From assembly GCA_012031565.1 (NCBI GenBank), contig JAAUUM010000013.1, positions 1 to 37,958 of the forward strand: a DNA stretch of 37,958 bases, read 5' to 3'. The notes under the pieces were generated by a model. That model did no database searches. It was given only the letters and a program-made list of their open reading frames with translations, and was not told where the DNA came from. Both the position numbers and the translations under genes were made by a program. This DNA is from Synechococcaceae cyanobacterium SM2_3_2. Its GTDB lineage: Bacteria > Cyanobacteriota > Cyanobacteriia > Thermostichales > Thermostichaceae. Positions 25,548 to 33,995 of the stretch are shown in pieces; position 1 is the first letter of the stretch; the number at the start of each line of letters is the position of its first letter.

Positions 25548-26282
25548 GTGGTGCTGACAGCTCAGGACTACGCCGATTTGATGCCCGATGCCACCCTGCT
25601 CTATAGCGATGAGCCTGAGATGGAAAGCTCTAGTCATTACATGCAGCTTTTGCTCTTGGTCACATGTCTGGAGTGGCTCTGGCGAGACAGGCAGGATTTT
25701 TTTATTGGTGCCAACCTAACGATTTACTACAGTCGGCAACAACTCAAAAACCGAGATTTTCGTGGCCCAGACTTTTTTGTGGTCACCAATACTCACCGGG
25801 ATCCCCGCCGTTCTTGGGTTGTCTGGGAAGAACAGGGACGTTATCCCGATGTGATTGTGGAACTTTTGTCAGATAGCACCGCCAGCGTTGACCGCACAGA
25901 AAAGAAACTGCTCTATCAAAATCACTTTCGGACACCAGAGTATTTTTGGTATTCCCCCGAGACACAAGAATTTGAGGGATTTCGGCTGCATGGATCCCTT
26001 TATCACCCCATCGCTCCCACCCCTCAGGGCTGGCGATGGAGCGAAAGCCTCCAGCTATTCTTGGCGGTCAACGAGGGACAACTGCGCTATTTCTCTCCCC
26101 AAGGAGAAAGGATCCCCACTCCCGCAGAAGCCTTTGAACAAGAGCGGCAAGCCTCTTTGCGCCAACAAATCCAGTTTGAACAAGAACAGCAGCAAACGTT
26201 GCAACAATTAGAGCAAGAGCGGCAACGGGCCGAACGTCTGGCTGCACAACTGCGGCAGTTAGGAGTATCACCGGATCCCTGA
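25548..26282 (+). CDS. Uma2-family (DUF820) putative endonuclease-fold protein
   Basis: The 244-residue protein has the PD-(D/E)XK-like core of the Uma2 family: FRGPDFFVV (Asp), YPDVIVELLSDSTASVDRTEKKLLY (Asp/Glu and Lys), and TPEYFWYSPETQEFEGFRL. The C-terminal 50 residues are a Gln/Glu/Arg-rich coiled coil ending in RQLGVSPDP, which is typical for cyanobacterial members. These proteins are present in many copies in cyanobacteria and their biological role is unclear. The start is GTG at 25548, with GAGGAG about eleven bases upstream. Confidence 0.88.
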   Translation: MVLTAQDYADLMPDATLLYSDEPEMESSSHYMQLLLLVTCLEWLWRDRQDFFIGANLTIYYSRQQLKNRDFRGPDFFVVTNTHRDPRRSWVVWEEQGRYPDVIVELLSDSTASVDRTEKKLLYQNHFRTPEYFWYSPETQEFEGFRLHGSLYHPIAPTPQGWRWSESLQLFLAVNEGQLRYFSPQGERIPTPAEAFEQERQASLRQQIQFEQEQQQTLQQLEQERQRAERLAAQLRQLGVSPDP

Positions 26283-26388
26283 TTTTGGCGGTTCGTGGGC
26301 GAAAGTCGGTCTAGGATCAAAAACAGACAGATCACGCTGTCTCGCCAACACAGCATCGATCCCCGATCCGCCCTTTATTCCCACCACC

Positions 26389-27507
26389 ATGAGCGTCACA
26401 CCAGTTCTTACCCCTGCCGCCATTTTGGAGGCGTTGCGCCCTGTCCAGGATCCCGAGCTGCGCCGTAGCTTGGTGGAACTCAACATGATCCGCAACATTC
26501 ACATCGATGCCGATAAGGTGGCCTTTACGCTGGTGCTGACCACCCCGGCCTGCCCGTTGCGGGAGATGATCGTGGATGACTGCAAGGCGGCGATCCGCAA
26601 GCTGGCCCCCCTAGATCAGCCCATCGAGACCATTGATGTCACTGTCACTGCTGAGACCCTGCGTTCCCCCAGTCTGCCCGACCGGCAATCGGTGCCGCAA
26701 GTTCGCAATATCATCGCTGTTTCTAGCGGCAAAGGGGGGGTGGGCAAAACCTCTGTGGCGGTCAATATGGCCGTCGCCCTAGCCCAAACGGGAGCCCGAG
26801 TCGGCATCCTGGATGCGGATATCTATGGCCCCAATGTGCCCCAAATGCTGGGGTTGCAGGACACCCGATTGATGGTGCAAAAAGAGGCAGATGGCACCGA
26901 GCACATCCAGCCCCTCAAGGCCCACGGCATCGAAATGATCTCGATGGCCCTGCTGATCGACCGCGACCAACCGGTGATCTGGCGGGGTCCCATGCTGAAT
27001 GGCGCGATCCGGCAGTTTCTCTATCAGGTGGAATGGTCGGAGCTGGATTATCTGATTGTGGATATGCCCCCCGGCACGGGCGATGCTCAGCTCACCTTGA
27101 CTCAAGCGGTGCCCATCGCTGGGGTTGTCATCGTCACCACCCCGCAGACGGTGGCCCTGCTGGATGCCCGCAAAGGGTTAAATATGTTCCGCCAGTTGGG
27201 GGTGCCCGTCTTGGGCATTGTGGAGAACATGAGCTACTTTATCCCGCCGGATCAGCCCGACCGTCAGTACGATATCTTCGGCTCTCGGGGTGGAGAGACA
27301 GCCGCTCAAGAATTGCAGGTACCCCTCTTGGGCCGGATCCCGCTGGAGATTGGTCTGCGGGAAGCTGGAGATGACGGGATCCCGATGGTGCTCAGTCATC
27401 CCGAGTCAGCCTCTGCTCAAGCATTGACTGAGGTGGCCAAGGTGGTGGCCGGACGGGTTTCGATGTTGGCCTATGCCGGAGCTGCTGAATCGGGATCCCC
27501 CGTTTAA
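26389..27507 (+). CDS. mrp: Mrp/NBP35-type P-loop ATPase, iron-sulfur cluster carrier
   Basis: The 372-residue protein has an N-terminal MIP18/DUF59 domain (residues 8-90; ILEALRPVQDPELRRSLVELNMI), then the ParA-like ATPase with the deviant Walker A SSGKGGVGKTS, ILDADIYGPNVP and YLIVDMPPGTGDAQLT. This family carries iron-sulfur clusters to apoproteins. The C-terminal CxxC that holds the cluster in the E. coli homologue is absent. After VENMSYF the sequence reads IPPDQPDRQYDIFG, and the only cysteines are in the DUF59 domain. An LptF/LptG-type gene starts 33 bases downstream on the same strand. Confidence 0.93.
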   Translation: MSVTPVLTPAAILEALRPVQDPELRRSLVELNMIRNIHIDADKVAFTLVLTTPACPLREMIVDDCKAAIRKLAPLDQPIETIDVTVTAETLRSPSLPDRQSVPQVRNIIAVSSGKGGVGKTSVAVNMAVALAQTGARVGILDADIYGPNVPQMLGLQDTRLMVQKEADGTEHIQPLKAHGIEMISMALLIDRDQPVIWRGPMLNGAIRQFLYQVEWSELDYLIVDMPPGTGDAQLTLTQAVPIAGVVIVTTPQTVALLDARKGLNMFRQLGVPVLGIVENMSYFIPPDQPDRQYDIFGSRGGETAAQELQVPLLGRIPLEIGLREAGDDGIPMVLSHPESASAQALTEVAKVVAGRVSMLAYAGAAESGSPV

Positions 27508-27539
27508 GGTAGATCAGACGTTCTGGACAGGATCCCCCC

Positions 27540-28643
27540 ATGTTTTACCTTCAGCGTTATCTGTTCGGACAAATGCTGATGCCCTCAATCATGGGGATCG
27601 GGGGGGGCACCTTACTTTTGACCGCCGGGAAACTCTTCACCTTGGCGGACAAATTGGTGGAGGATCGGGTGCCGCCGCTGGATGTGCTGAGGCTGCTGCT
27701 GCTGGATCTGCCCGCGACGGCGGTGTTGGCCATGCCGATTGCGGCCCTGTTCGCCACCATGTTGGTGATGGGCAAGTTGAGTGGCAATAGCGAATTGACG
27801 GCCTTGAGAGCCGCAGGGATCCCGTTTCGGAAGATGTTTGTGCCCATTTTGCTGGTTGGGCTTGTCCTGAGTGGCATTTCATTCGGCATCAGCAATGGCT
27901 TGGTGCCCCTCAGCCGCCGCCAGATTCGGGCCATCGATCAACAGGCCCTGGTGGCCGAGACCCAACAGGATCAAAACCAAGATGTCTTCTTCCAAACAGA
28001 GGGTAATCTCTGGTTCTTTATCCGCTCCGTCAATCCCCGCTTTAACACGATGCAGGATGTCACCATCTTGCAGGTGGAACCCGCCACCGATCTGACCACT
28101 GGGGGATCCTCTCAGATCACCAAGGTCACGGTTGCTAGCCAAGCTACCTGGAATGGCCAACAGTGGACGCTAGTGGATGGGGTCGATCACACCTATGGCG
28201 AGTTGGGCCGGACTTTGGCGGAGGAGCCATTTGACCAAAAGCCGCTGGAAGTCAGCGAGGATCTATCCACGTTGATGCTGCCACCGGTTGCCCCTGAAGA
28301 ACTGGGGTTAGACGACTTGCAGGCTCGCATCCGCAACCTCTCCCGCTCCAATCTCGCCACAGCAGAATTGACCACCGAATGGCACCTACGGTTTTCGCTG
28401 CCCTTGGCCAGTTTCTTTGCCATCTTGATTGCGTTGCCCTTGGCCACCCACACCGCCAGACAGGTGGGGCGATATGGAGGGGTGGTGCTGGGGATCCTGT
28501 TGGTGTTTGTCTACTATGTCATTCTCAATGTCTCCCGCAGCTTGGGGGAAGCCGGAGCGGTGGAGCCGTGGTTGGCCGCCTGGAGCCATAATCTGTTGTT
28601 TGGAGGGGTGGGATCCCTTTTAATGCTGCGCTTTTTGCGGTAG
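27540..28643 (+). CDS. LptF/LptG-family (YjgP/YjgQ) permease
   Basis: The 367-residue integral membrane protein opens with YLFGQMLMPSIMGIGGGTLLLT and has three N-terminal helices: one near residues 10-30, then LRLLLLDLPATAVLAMPIAALFATMLVMG and MFVPILLVGLVLSGISFGISNGLVPL. A jellyroll-like periplasmic domain (about 130-270) and three C-terminal helices starting at LRFSLPLASFFAILIALPLATHT follow. Six helices with a middle soluble domain is the LptF/LptG layout, which extracts lipopolysaccharide from the inner membrane with LptB and LptC. Cyanobacteria commonly have a single such gene, which may then form a homodimer. It is probably co-transcribed with mrp. Confidence 0.88.
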   Translation: MFYLQRYLFGQMLMPSIMGIGGGTLLLTAGKLFTLADKLVEDRVPPLDVLRLLLLDLPATAVLAMPIAALFATMLVMGKLSGNSELTALRAAGIPFRKMFVPILLVGLVLSGISFGISNGLVPLSRRQIRAIDQQALVAETQQDQNQDVFFQTEGNLWFFIRSVNPRFNTMQDVTILQVEPATDLTTGGSSQITKVTVASQATWNGQQWTLVDGVDHTYGELGRTLAEEPFDQKPLEVSEDLSTLMLPPVAPEELGLDDLQARIRNLSRSNLATAELTTEWHLRFSLPLASFFAILIALPLATHTARQVGRYGGVVLGILLVFVYYVILNVSRSLGEAGAVEPWLAAWSHNLLFGGVGSLLMLRFLR

Positions 28644-28666
28644 GGGCAGTGTTGAGAGAACCCCTT

Positions 28667-28686
28667 GGTGAGCAGTGGTGAGCAGT
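28667..28686. repeat. 10-bp tandem duplication
   Basis: GGTGAGCAGT is duplicated exactly at 28667-28676 and 28677-28686, between the permease and the peroxiredoxin gene. Confidence 0.9.
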
Positions 28687-28804
28687 GGTAGCATCCCCGC
28701 TGGGATCCGAAAGCTTTAATCTTCTAAAACCCGATAGATTTATGGGTGATTATGGCATGATGGGGGTGAAGATTTCTGCTCACCTCACCCATTAAGGAGT
28801 AGCC

Positions 28805-29455
28805 ATGACACTAAGACTCGGCGATACCGTCCCTAACTTTACGCAGCAGTCCACCGACGGGGAGATCGACTTTTATAGCTGGGCTGGCGATAGCTGGGTT
28901 GTGCTCTTTTCGCACCCCGCCGACTACACCCCGGTCTGCACCACCGAGCTGGGCACCGTGGCCAAGCTCAAGCCCGAGTTTGACAAGCGCGGCGTCAAAA
29001 CCATCGCCCTCAGCATCGATGATGTGGAGTCCCACAAGGGCTGGACAGGGGATATCGAAGAGACCCAAGGCACCACCCTCAACTACCCGATTTTGGCGGA
29101 TGCAGATCGCTCTGTTTCCCAGCTCTATGGCATGTTGGATCAGACCAATCTGACCAAAGAGGGCTTGCCCCTGACAGTGCGCTCGGTGTTTGTCATTGAT
29201 CCCAACAAAAAGCTGCGTTTGACCCTGACCTATCCCGCCAGCACAGGCCGTAATTTTGATGAGCTGCTGCGGGTGATTGACTCCTTGCAATTGACCGATC
29301 AGCACAGCGTGGCCACCCCTGCTGACTGGAAAGATGGGGAAGATGTGGTAATCGCTCCCTCCATCAAGGATCCCGAGGTGCTGAAAGAAAAATTCCCCAA
29401 AGGCTACACCGAGATCAAGCCCTACCTGCGGATGACCCCTCAGCCCAATCGCTAA
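28805..29455 (+). CDS. 1-Cys peroxiredoxin (Prx6 type)
   Basis: The 216-residue thiol peroxidase reduces hydrogen peroxide and alkyl peroxides. The peroxidatic cysteine is Cys45 in HPADYTPVCTTE, with the Thr42 and the later Arg (LTVRSVFVID) of the active site. It has the extended C-terminal domain of the Prx6 class (VATPADWKDGEDVVIAPS). Cys45 is the only cysteine, so the enzyme is of the 1-Cys type and needs an external reductant. AAGGAG lies about seven bases before the ATG. A terminator starts 65 bases after the stop, so it is probably a single-gene transcript. Confidence 0.96.
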   Translation: MTLRLGDTVPNFTQQSTDGEIDFYSWAGDSWVVLFSHPADYTPVCTTELGTVAKLKPEFDKRGVKTIALSIDDVESHKGWTGDIEETQGTTLNYPILADADRSVSQLYGMLDQTNLTKEGLPLTVRSVFVIDPNKKLRLTLTYPASTGRNFDELLRVIDSLQLTDQHSVATPADWKDGEDVVIAPSIKDPEVLKEKFPKGYTEIKPYLRMTPQPNR

Positions 29456-29519
29456 AGTTCTCCTTCAAGGGGGCAGTCAGTCAATCTGTAACCCCTGAAT
29501 AACGATTGAATAACAATCG

Positions 29520-29552
29520 GGATCCCTGACCACAGCGGGGATCCTTTTTTTT
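29520..29552 (+). terminator. Rho-independent terminator of the peroxiredoxin gene
   Basis: GGATCCC (29520-29526) pairs with GGGATCC (29538-29544), extended by a T-G wobble and a G-C pair around a seven-base loop. It is followed by eight T (29545-29552). As with the terminator at 13895, the stem is made from two copies of the GGATCC palindrome. Confidence 0.9.
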
Positions 29553-29724
29553 GGGTTGAGATTTGTGGGTTGAAAGTTAATTTTAGGTTTAGATCACGGC
29601 TGAACTTCAGCATTCTGCCTCTACAGTCAGACAGTCGCATCCCGGCAACCCAGCCGCAGCAACGCCCCAAGCCGGGATCCCTATGCTAGTGTAACTGTGA
29701 GTAAATGCGGCGGCTGCCCACTAC

Positions 29725-32700
29725 ATGTATGTCAAGCAGCTAGAACTGACCCGATTTAAGTCCTTCGGCAGTACGACGACGGTACCTTTGTTGCCGGGAT
29801 TTACAGTGATCTCAGGGCCCAATGGATCCGGTAAGTCCAATATTTTGGATGCGCTGCTGTTTGCCCTTGGACTGTCTTCGTCTAAGGGGATGCGGGCCGA
29901 CAAATTGCTGGATCTGGTTCATTCCGCCAGCCTCGAAAAAGGGCGCAAGATTGAAACCGCTGTCTCCGTCACGTTTGCCCTTGATCAGGTGCCCGCAGAG
30001 TTTGAGGTGTTGCTGCAATCTGGCCTCCATGCCCACGCCGGGATCCCATCTGCCTCTGATGCAGACCATCCTCAAGTTATGAATGGCAAGGGGTTCAACG
30101 GATCCAACGGCAATGGCCACCACAGCTCAGCCCCCCCTCTGCCGACCGACTGGAAAGTGACACGGCGGCTAAGAGTCTCTCCTGACAAGGGATCCGGGCC
30201 GACCTACACCAGCACTTTTTATATCAACGATCTGCCCTGCACTCTGGCGGAATTGCACGAGCAATTGGAGGCGATGCACGTCTATCCCAACGGCTACAAC
30301 GTGGTGTTGCAGGGGGATGTCACCAGCATCATCTCCATGAACTCGAAAGAACGGCGGCAGATTATTGATGAGCTGGCTGGGGTAGCCGCCTTTGATCGCA
30401 AGATCGCTCAGGCCACCAGCAAATTGGATGTGGTCAAAGAACAAATTGAACGGTTTCGGCTGATTGAGCAAGAGTTACAAGTCACGCAAGAAAAGCTGAT
30501 CAAAGAATGTGAAAAAGCCCGTAAATATCAACAACTCCGTCAAGATCTAGCCGGGATCCAACTGTCCGAACAGGTGGTGACGTGGCGGGTGCTGGAGCAA
30601 AAGGCTTTACAGACTCGGACGGAGATCCAAACCCTGCAACAACAGCAGGCCACAGCAGATCAACAGATCCAATCGCTGAGCACTCTACTGGCCCAAGAAG
30701 AGGCTCAACTGGCCCAACTGCAAAGCCAGATCAATGCCCTCGGCGAAGAAGACTACCTAAAACTACAAAGCCAAATCGCCAACCACCGCGCCCAGCTAGA
30801 GCACTACCAGCAGCAGATCGCCCAAGCCCACCAAGGGATCCAAACCGCCGAGACTCAGATCCAAGAGGCAGAACGACGCCAAGTCCAGTTGGCCCAACAG
30901 CTCACCAACCTAGCCGCCCAGACCCAACAGTTGCAGCACCAACACCAAACCCTGACCGCCAGCGTTGTCTCAGCCCAGGGATCCCTGGCCTCCAGTCGCC
31001 AACAGTTGCAATCGTTGGCCCAGTCTTCAGATGCCTGGGTCAAGCAACAACAGTATCTCAGCCGCCATCTGGAGCAAGCCCGCAGCGAATTGGCCCCCCG
31101 CAGCCAAGATCATGTCCGGCTGACAGAACGCCTCAGCCAACTGGAACGGCAGCAGCAGACTACCACCCAAGCGATTCAAATCCTGACGGAGCAGCAGGAT
31201 CCCAGCAGTGGCGAACCGCTGCAAACTGCCACCCAAGCAGCAGAAACCCAAACCCAGTCCATCGCCGCCGAACTGGCCCAGCTGCAAAATCAACTGGAAA
31301 CCGAGGGATCCACCCATCAGCGCCTACAGGCCGAACTTCATGCCAAACAGCGGGAGCTAGACAAGCTGGAGACCCGCCGCCAAGTGTTGCAGGATACACA
31401 GGGATCCCGTGCCACCCAGGTGTTGATCGCGGCAGACCTGCCGGGAGTCTGTGGCTTGGTGGCGCAATTGGCCCAGGTGGATCCCCAGTATCAAACCGCC
31501 GTCGAGATTGCAGCGGGATCCCGGCTTAATTTTGTGGTGGTGGAGGACGATGTGGTCGCCTCCAGTGGGATCCAGTTCCTCAAGCACCAAAAGGCGGGAC
31601 GGGCCACCTTTTTGCCCCTCAACAAGCTCAAATCGCAGCGTCCCCCTCGGCCTTTGCAGCTGTCTGGGCTGGTGGACTACGCGATTCGGTTGGTCAAATT
31701 TGATGACCAGTATCGGGATGTCTTTGGCTTTGTGCTGGGGGACACGCTGGTGATGGAGAGCCTGGATCGGGCCCAACCCCACATCGGCAAACACCGCATG
31801 GTCACCCTAGCGGGCGAACTTTTGGAGACCTCGGGGGCGATGACGGGGGGGAGCCTCGGGGCCAAATCCAACGTTCATTTTGGATCCCAGGATTCCAGCG
31901 ATCTCAAGCACGTGCGGGATCGAATCGAAGACATTCAAGATCTGCTAGCTACCCTCACCCCCCGGCTCAAAGCGGCCCAGGTACGGGAAAAAACCTTGGG
32001 TCAAGCTCTGGCAGACAGTCGCCAAACCGCGATGGAACGCCGTCAACAATGGCAGCAGTGGCAACAGGCCCAGCAGCAGCTGCAAGCTCGACTGGCAGAG
32101 TTGCAGCAGGCCCAGTCCCACCATCAGCAAGAGCACGTCGATATCACTCAGCGGTTGGCCGATCTCAGCGCCGATATCCATCCTCTGCAAGAGCGGATCC
32201 AAGATCTGACCGCCAAGCTCAATCAACTGGAGCACTCCCCGGTCAATCAGCACTGGCAACAGGCCCAAACAGCGGTTCAAGAGCTAGAGAACCAGCTCAG
32301 CCAACTGCAAACCCAGCTGCACCAGAACGAAACCCAGCAGCAGCAGCTTCTCAGCCAACAACAGCTGAACCATACCCACCAGCAACAACAACAAGACCGG
32401 ATCCAGTCGGCCCAGGCTCAGATCGAGACGGCCCATCTTCAGATTAGTCAGCTGGAGACCCTCCAGCATCAGACCCAGGCTCAGATCGATGAAATTCAAG
32501 TGGCAGCTGCCGAAGCTGAGGCCCGCCTCAAGGATCTGCGCGCCACCCGCGATGCTCAAGATTTCCAGATCCGCTCCCGTCAACAGCAGATCCAACGACT
32601 GGAATGGGATCGCTACAACGCCCAGGCCCAGCAACAAGAGAAAGAAGCCCAGCGGGATCAGTTTCAAACCCAAAGCCAAGCGGCCCGCGCTGTCCTGCCC

Positions 32701-33375
32701 GATCCGCTCCCAGAGGTGGAGGAGTCCCTCACCCTAGAGGACTTGCAGAAACAACGCCGCCGCACCGAAGACAAGATCCGTGCTCTGGAACCGGTCAATA
32801 TGCTGGCCCTGGAGGAATCAGAGGCGATCCAGCTTCGGCTCGATGAACTATCCCAAAAGTTAGACACCCTGCAACAGGAACGAACAGAACTGCTGTTGCG
32901 GATCGAAAACTTCGCCACGCTGCGCCGCCAAGCCTTTATGGATGCTTTTGCAGCGGTGGATGGGCATTTTGGCTCGATCTTCGCCCAGCTCTCGGATGGA
33001 GATGGCTACCTACAATTGGAGAACCCCGAGGATCCCTTGGCGGGGGGGCTGACGTTGGTGGCTCATCCCAAGGGCAAACCCGTACGGCGGCTCAACTCCA
33101 TGTCAGGGGGAGAAAAGTCCCTCACCGCCCTCAGCTTTATCTTTGCCCTGCAGCGGTATCGCCCCTCTAGTTTTTATGCGTTTGATGAGGTGGATATGTT
33201 CTTGGATGGGGCCAATGTGGAACGGTTGGCCCAGATGATCCAACAGCAGGCCCAAGCCGCTCAATTTATTGTGGTCAGTCTGCGCCGCCCCATGATCGAA
33301 AAGGCCGATCGCACCATCGGTGTCACCCAGGCCCGGGGAGCCTATACCCAAGTGATTGGACTATCCGCCCATTAG
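29725..33375 (+). CDS. smc: Chromosome segregation protein SMC
   Basis: The 1216-residue protein has the whole SMC plan: Walker A GPNGSGKSN (residues 31-39), first coiled coil (about 220-540, Gln/Glu-rich), hinge with GVCGLVAQLAQVDPQYQTAVEIAAG, second coiled coil, then signature LNSMSGGEKSLTALSF and Walker B FYAFDEVDMFLD with D-loop. SMC forms a ring with ScpA/ScpB that organises newly replicated chromosomes. Between residues 101 and 141 the N-terminal head holds a low-complexity Gly/Asn/Ser/His insertion. The coiled coils have an unusually high Gln content, which also creates long spurious open frames in the +2 register. The gene stands alone. Confidence 0.97.
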   Translation: MYVKQLELTRFKSFGSTTTVPLLPGFTVISGPNGSGKSNILDALLFALGLSSSKGMRADKLLDLVHSASLEKGRKIETAVSVTFALDQVPAEFEVLLQSGLHAHAGIPSASDADHPQVMNGKGFNGSNGNGHHSSAPPLPTDWKVTRRLRVSPDKGSGPTYTSTFYINDLPCTLAELHEQLEAMHVYPNGYNVVLQGDVTSIISMNSKERRQIIDELAGVAAFDRKIAQATSKLDVVKEQIERFRLIEQELQVTQEKLIKECEKARKYQQLRQDLAGIQLSEQVVTWRVLEQKALQTRTEIQTLQQQQATADQQIQSLSTLLAQEEAQLAQLQSQINALGEEDYLKLQSQIANHRAQLEHYQQQIAQAHQGIQTAETQIQEAERRQVQLAQQLTNLAAQTQQLQHQHQTLTASVVSAQGSLASSRQQLQSLAQSSDAWVKQQQYLSRHLEQARSELAPRSQDHVRLTERLSQLERQQQTTTQAIQILTEQQDPSSGEPLQTATQAAETQTQSIAAELAQLQNQLETEGSTHQRLQAELHAKQRELDKLETRRQVLQDTQGSRATQVLIAADLPGVCGLVAQLAQVDPQYQTAVEIAAGSRLNFVVVEDDVVASSGIQFLKHQKAGRATFLPLNKLKSQRPPRPLQLSGLVDYAIRLVKFDDQYRDVFGFVLGDTLVMESLDRAQPHIGKHRMVTLAGELLETSGAMTGGSLGAKSNVHFGSQDSSDLKHVRDRIEDIQDLLATLTPRLKAAQVREKTLGQALADSRQTAMERRQQWQQWQQAQQQLQARLAELQQAQSHHQQEHVDITQRLADLSADIHPLQERIQDLTAKLNQLEHSPVNQHWQQAQTAVQELENQLSQLQTQLHQNETQQQQLLSQQQLNHTHQQQQQDRIQSAQAQIETAHLQISQLETLQHQTQAQIDEIQVAAAEAEARLKDLRATRDAQDFQIRSRQQQIQRLEWDRYNAQAQQQEKEAQRDQFQTQSQAARAVLPDPLPEVEESLTLEDLQKQRRRTEDKIRALEPVNMLALEESEAIQLRLDELSQKLDTLQQERTELLLRIENFATLRRQAFMDAFAAVDGHFGSIFAQLSDGDGYLQLENPEDPLAGGLTLVAHPKGKPVRRLNSMSGGEKSLTALSFIFALQRYRPSSFYAFDEVDMFLDGANVERLAQMIQQQAQAAQFIVVSLRRPMIEKADRTIGVTQARGAYTQVIGLSAH

Positions 33376-33680
33376 CCCATGACCAGGGATCCCGACATGC
33401 CTAAAAGAGAATGCCCAAAAAAGCTGACATCAGCAGAAAATGTATCGTCAGCCTGGATCCGGTGAGTGACTAAAGTTCCACAGATTGAGCTTTCAACATT
33501 GAGCTTTATTGAGCTTTGAGCTTGCAGAAATGTCTGAGTTCGAGCAGAAAGGATCCAGTCGTCTTAATCAAAAGGGATCCCCAGGTCTGTCCTGAAGGAT
33601 CCCAAAGGTGACAAAAATCTGATGCCATGAGGTAGGTGGTGGGACGTTTCCTGTCGATAGCCCTATCGCAACTGTCGAGT
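33376..33680. other. Gene-poor spacer downstream of smc
   Basis: No convincing gene is seen. The spacer contains several GGATCC copies, the ATTGAGCTTT repeats at 33484-33517 and a short perfect hairpin (CGATAG at 33655-33660 with CTATCG at 33663-33668). No clear terminator with a T run follows smc. Confidence 0.5.
33484..33517. repeat. 10-bp repeat ATTGAGCTTT, three copies
   Basis: ATTGAGCTTT is found at 33484-33493, 33498-33507 and 33508-33517. The last two are directly adjacent, and a partial copy (GAGCTT) follows. Confidence 0.9.
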
Positions 33681-33794
33681 CTAAAAACGCTGTTCTTGGA
33701 ACCAACGGGTCACCCGATAAAACTGTGACATCAGCCAGCGATCAAGGAATCCCCAGTCAGATTTGCAAAAAACGTGAAAAATGCGGCTCATCAT
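33681..33794 (-). CDS. Possible 37-residue aromatic/basic small protein
   Basis: A minus-strand frame starts with tandem ATG codons (33794 and 33791) and ends with TAG at 33681. The product (start MMSRIFHVFCKSDWGF, end TRWFQEQRF) is rich in Phe, Trp and Arg, with codon choice resembling the neighbouring genes. It begins 15 bases after the stop of the DUF4278 gene in the same direction, with AGGA just upstream, which suggests one transcript. I do not recognise it. Two small hairpins inside the frame (33692-33702 and 33706-33716) leave open that this is a structured RNA or chance. Confidence 0.35.
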   Translation of the reverse strand: MMSRIFHVFCKSDWGFLDRWLMSQFYRVTRWFQEQRF

Positions 33795-33809
33795 TCCTGT
33801 AGCTTAAGG

Positions 33810-33995
33810 TTAAGCCAGAGTTAATCCTCTGTAACATATCACACTATTACTAGGCAGTGCTAGCTTTTTATCCCAATTGAGCCAGATCCAAGCTTGGCCG
33901 CGAAACAGAACCCGCACATCATCATGATGATTGGGCAGGGTTGCTTGGATAGTCGGCTGAGGGTTGGCTTTCACGCCGCGATAAATAAGTTCCAT
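33810..33995 (-). CDS. DUF4278-family small protein
   Basis: The 61-residue product begins MELIYRGVKANPQPT, which matches the short N-terminal motif M.L.YRG..Y of the DUF4278 family common in cyanobacteria. A second family-like element, VRVLFRGQAWIW, comes near residue 30. The function is unknown. I chose the ATG at 33995 because GGAGG lies nine bases upstream; the frame remains open to 34016. There is no membrane segment or signal peptide. Confidence 0.65.
   Translation of the reverse strand: MELIYRGVKANPQPTIQATLPNHHDDVRVLFRGQAWIWLNWDKKLALPSNSVICYRGLTLA

Noticed and set aside
30582-31529. 315-codon frame in another register of smc
   Set aside because: The product is extremely Pro/Arg/Thr/Ser-rich, as expected from shifted reading of Gln-rich coiled-coil codons. 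The smc frame explains the sequence.
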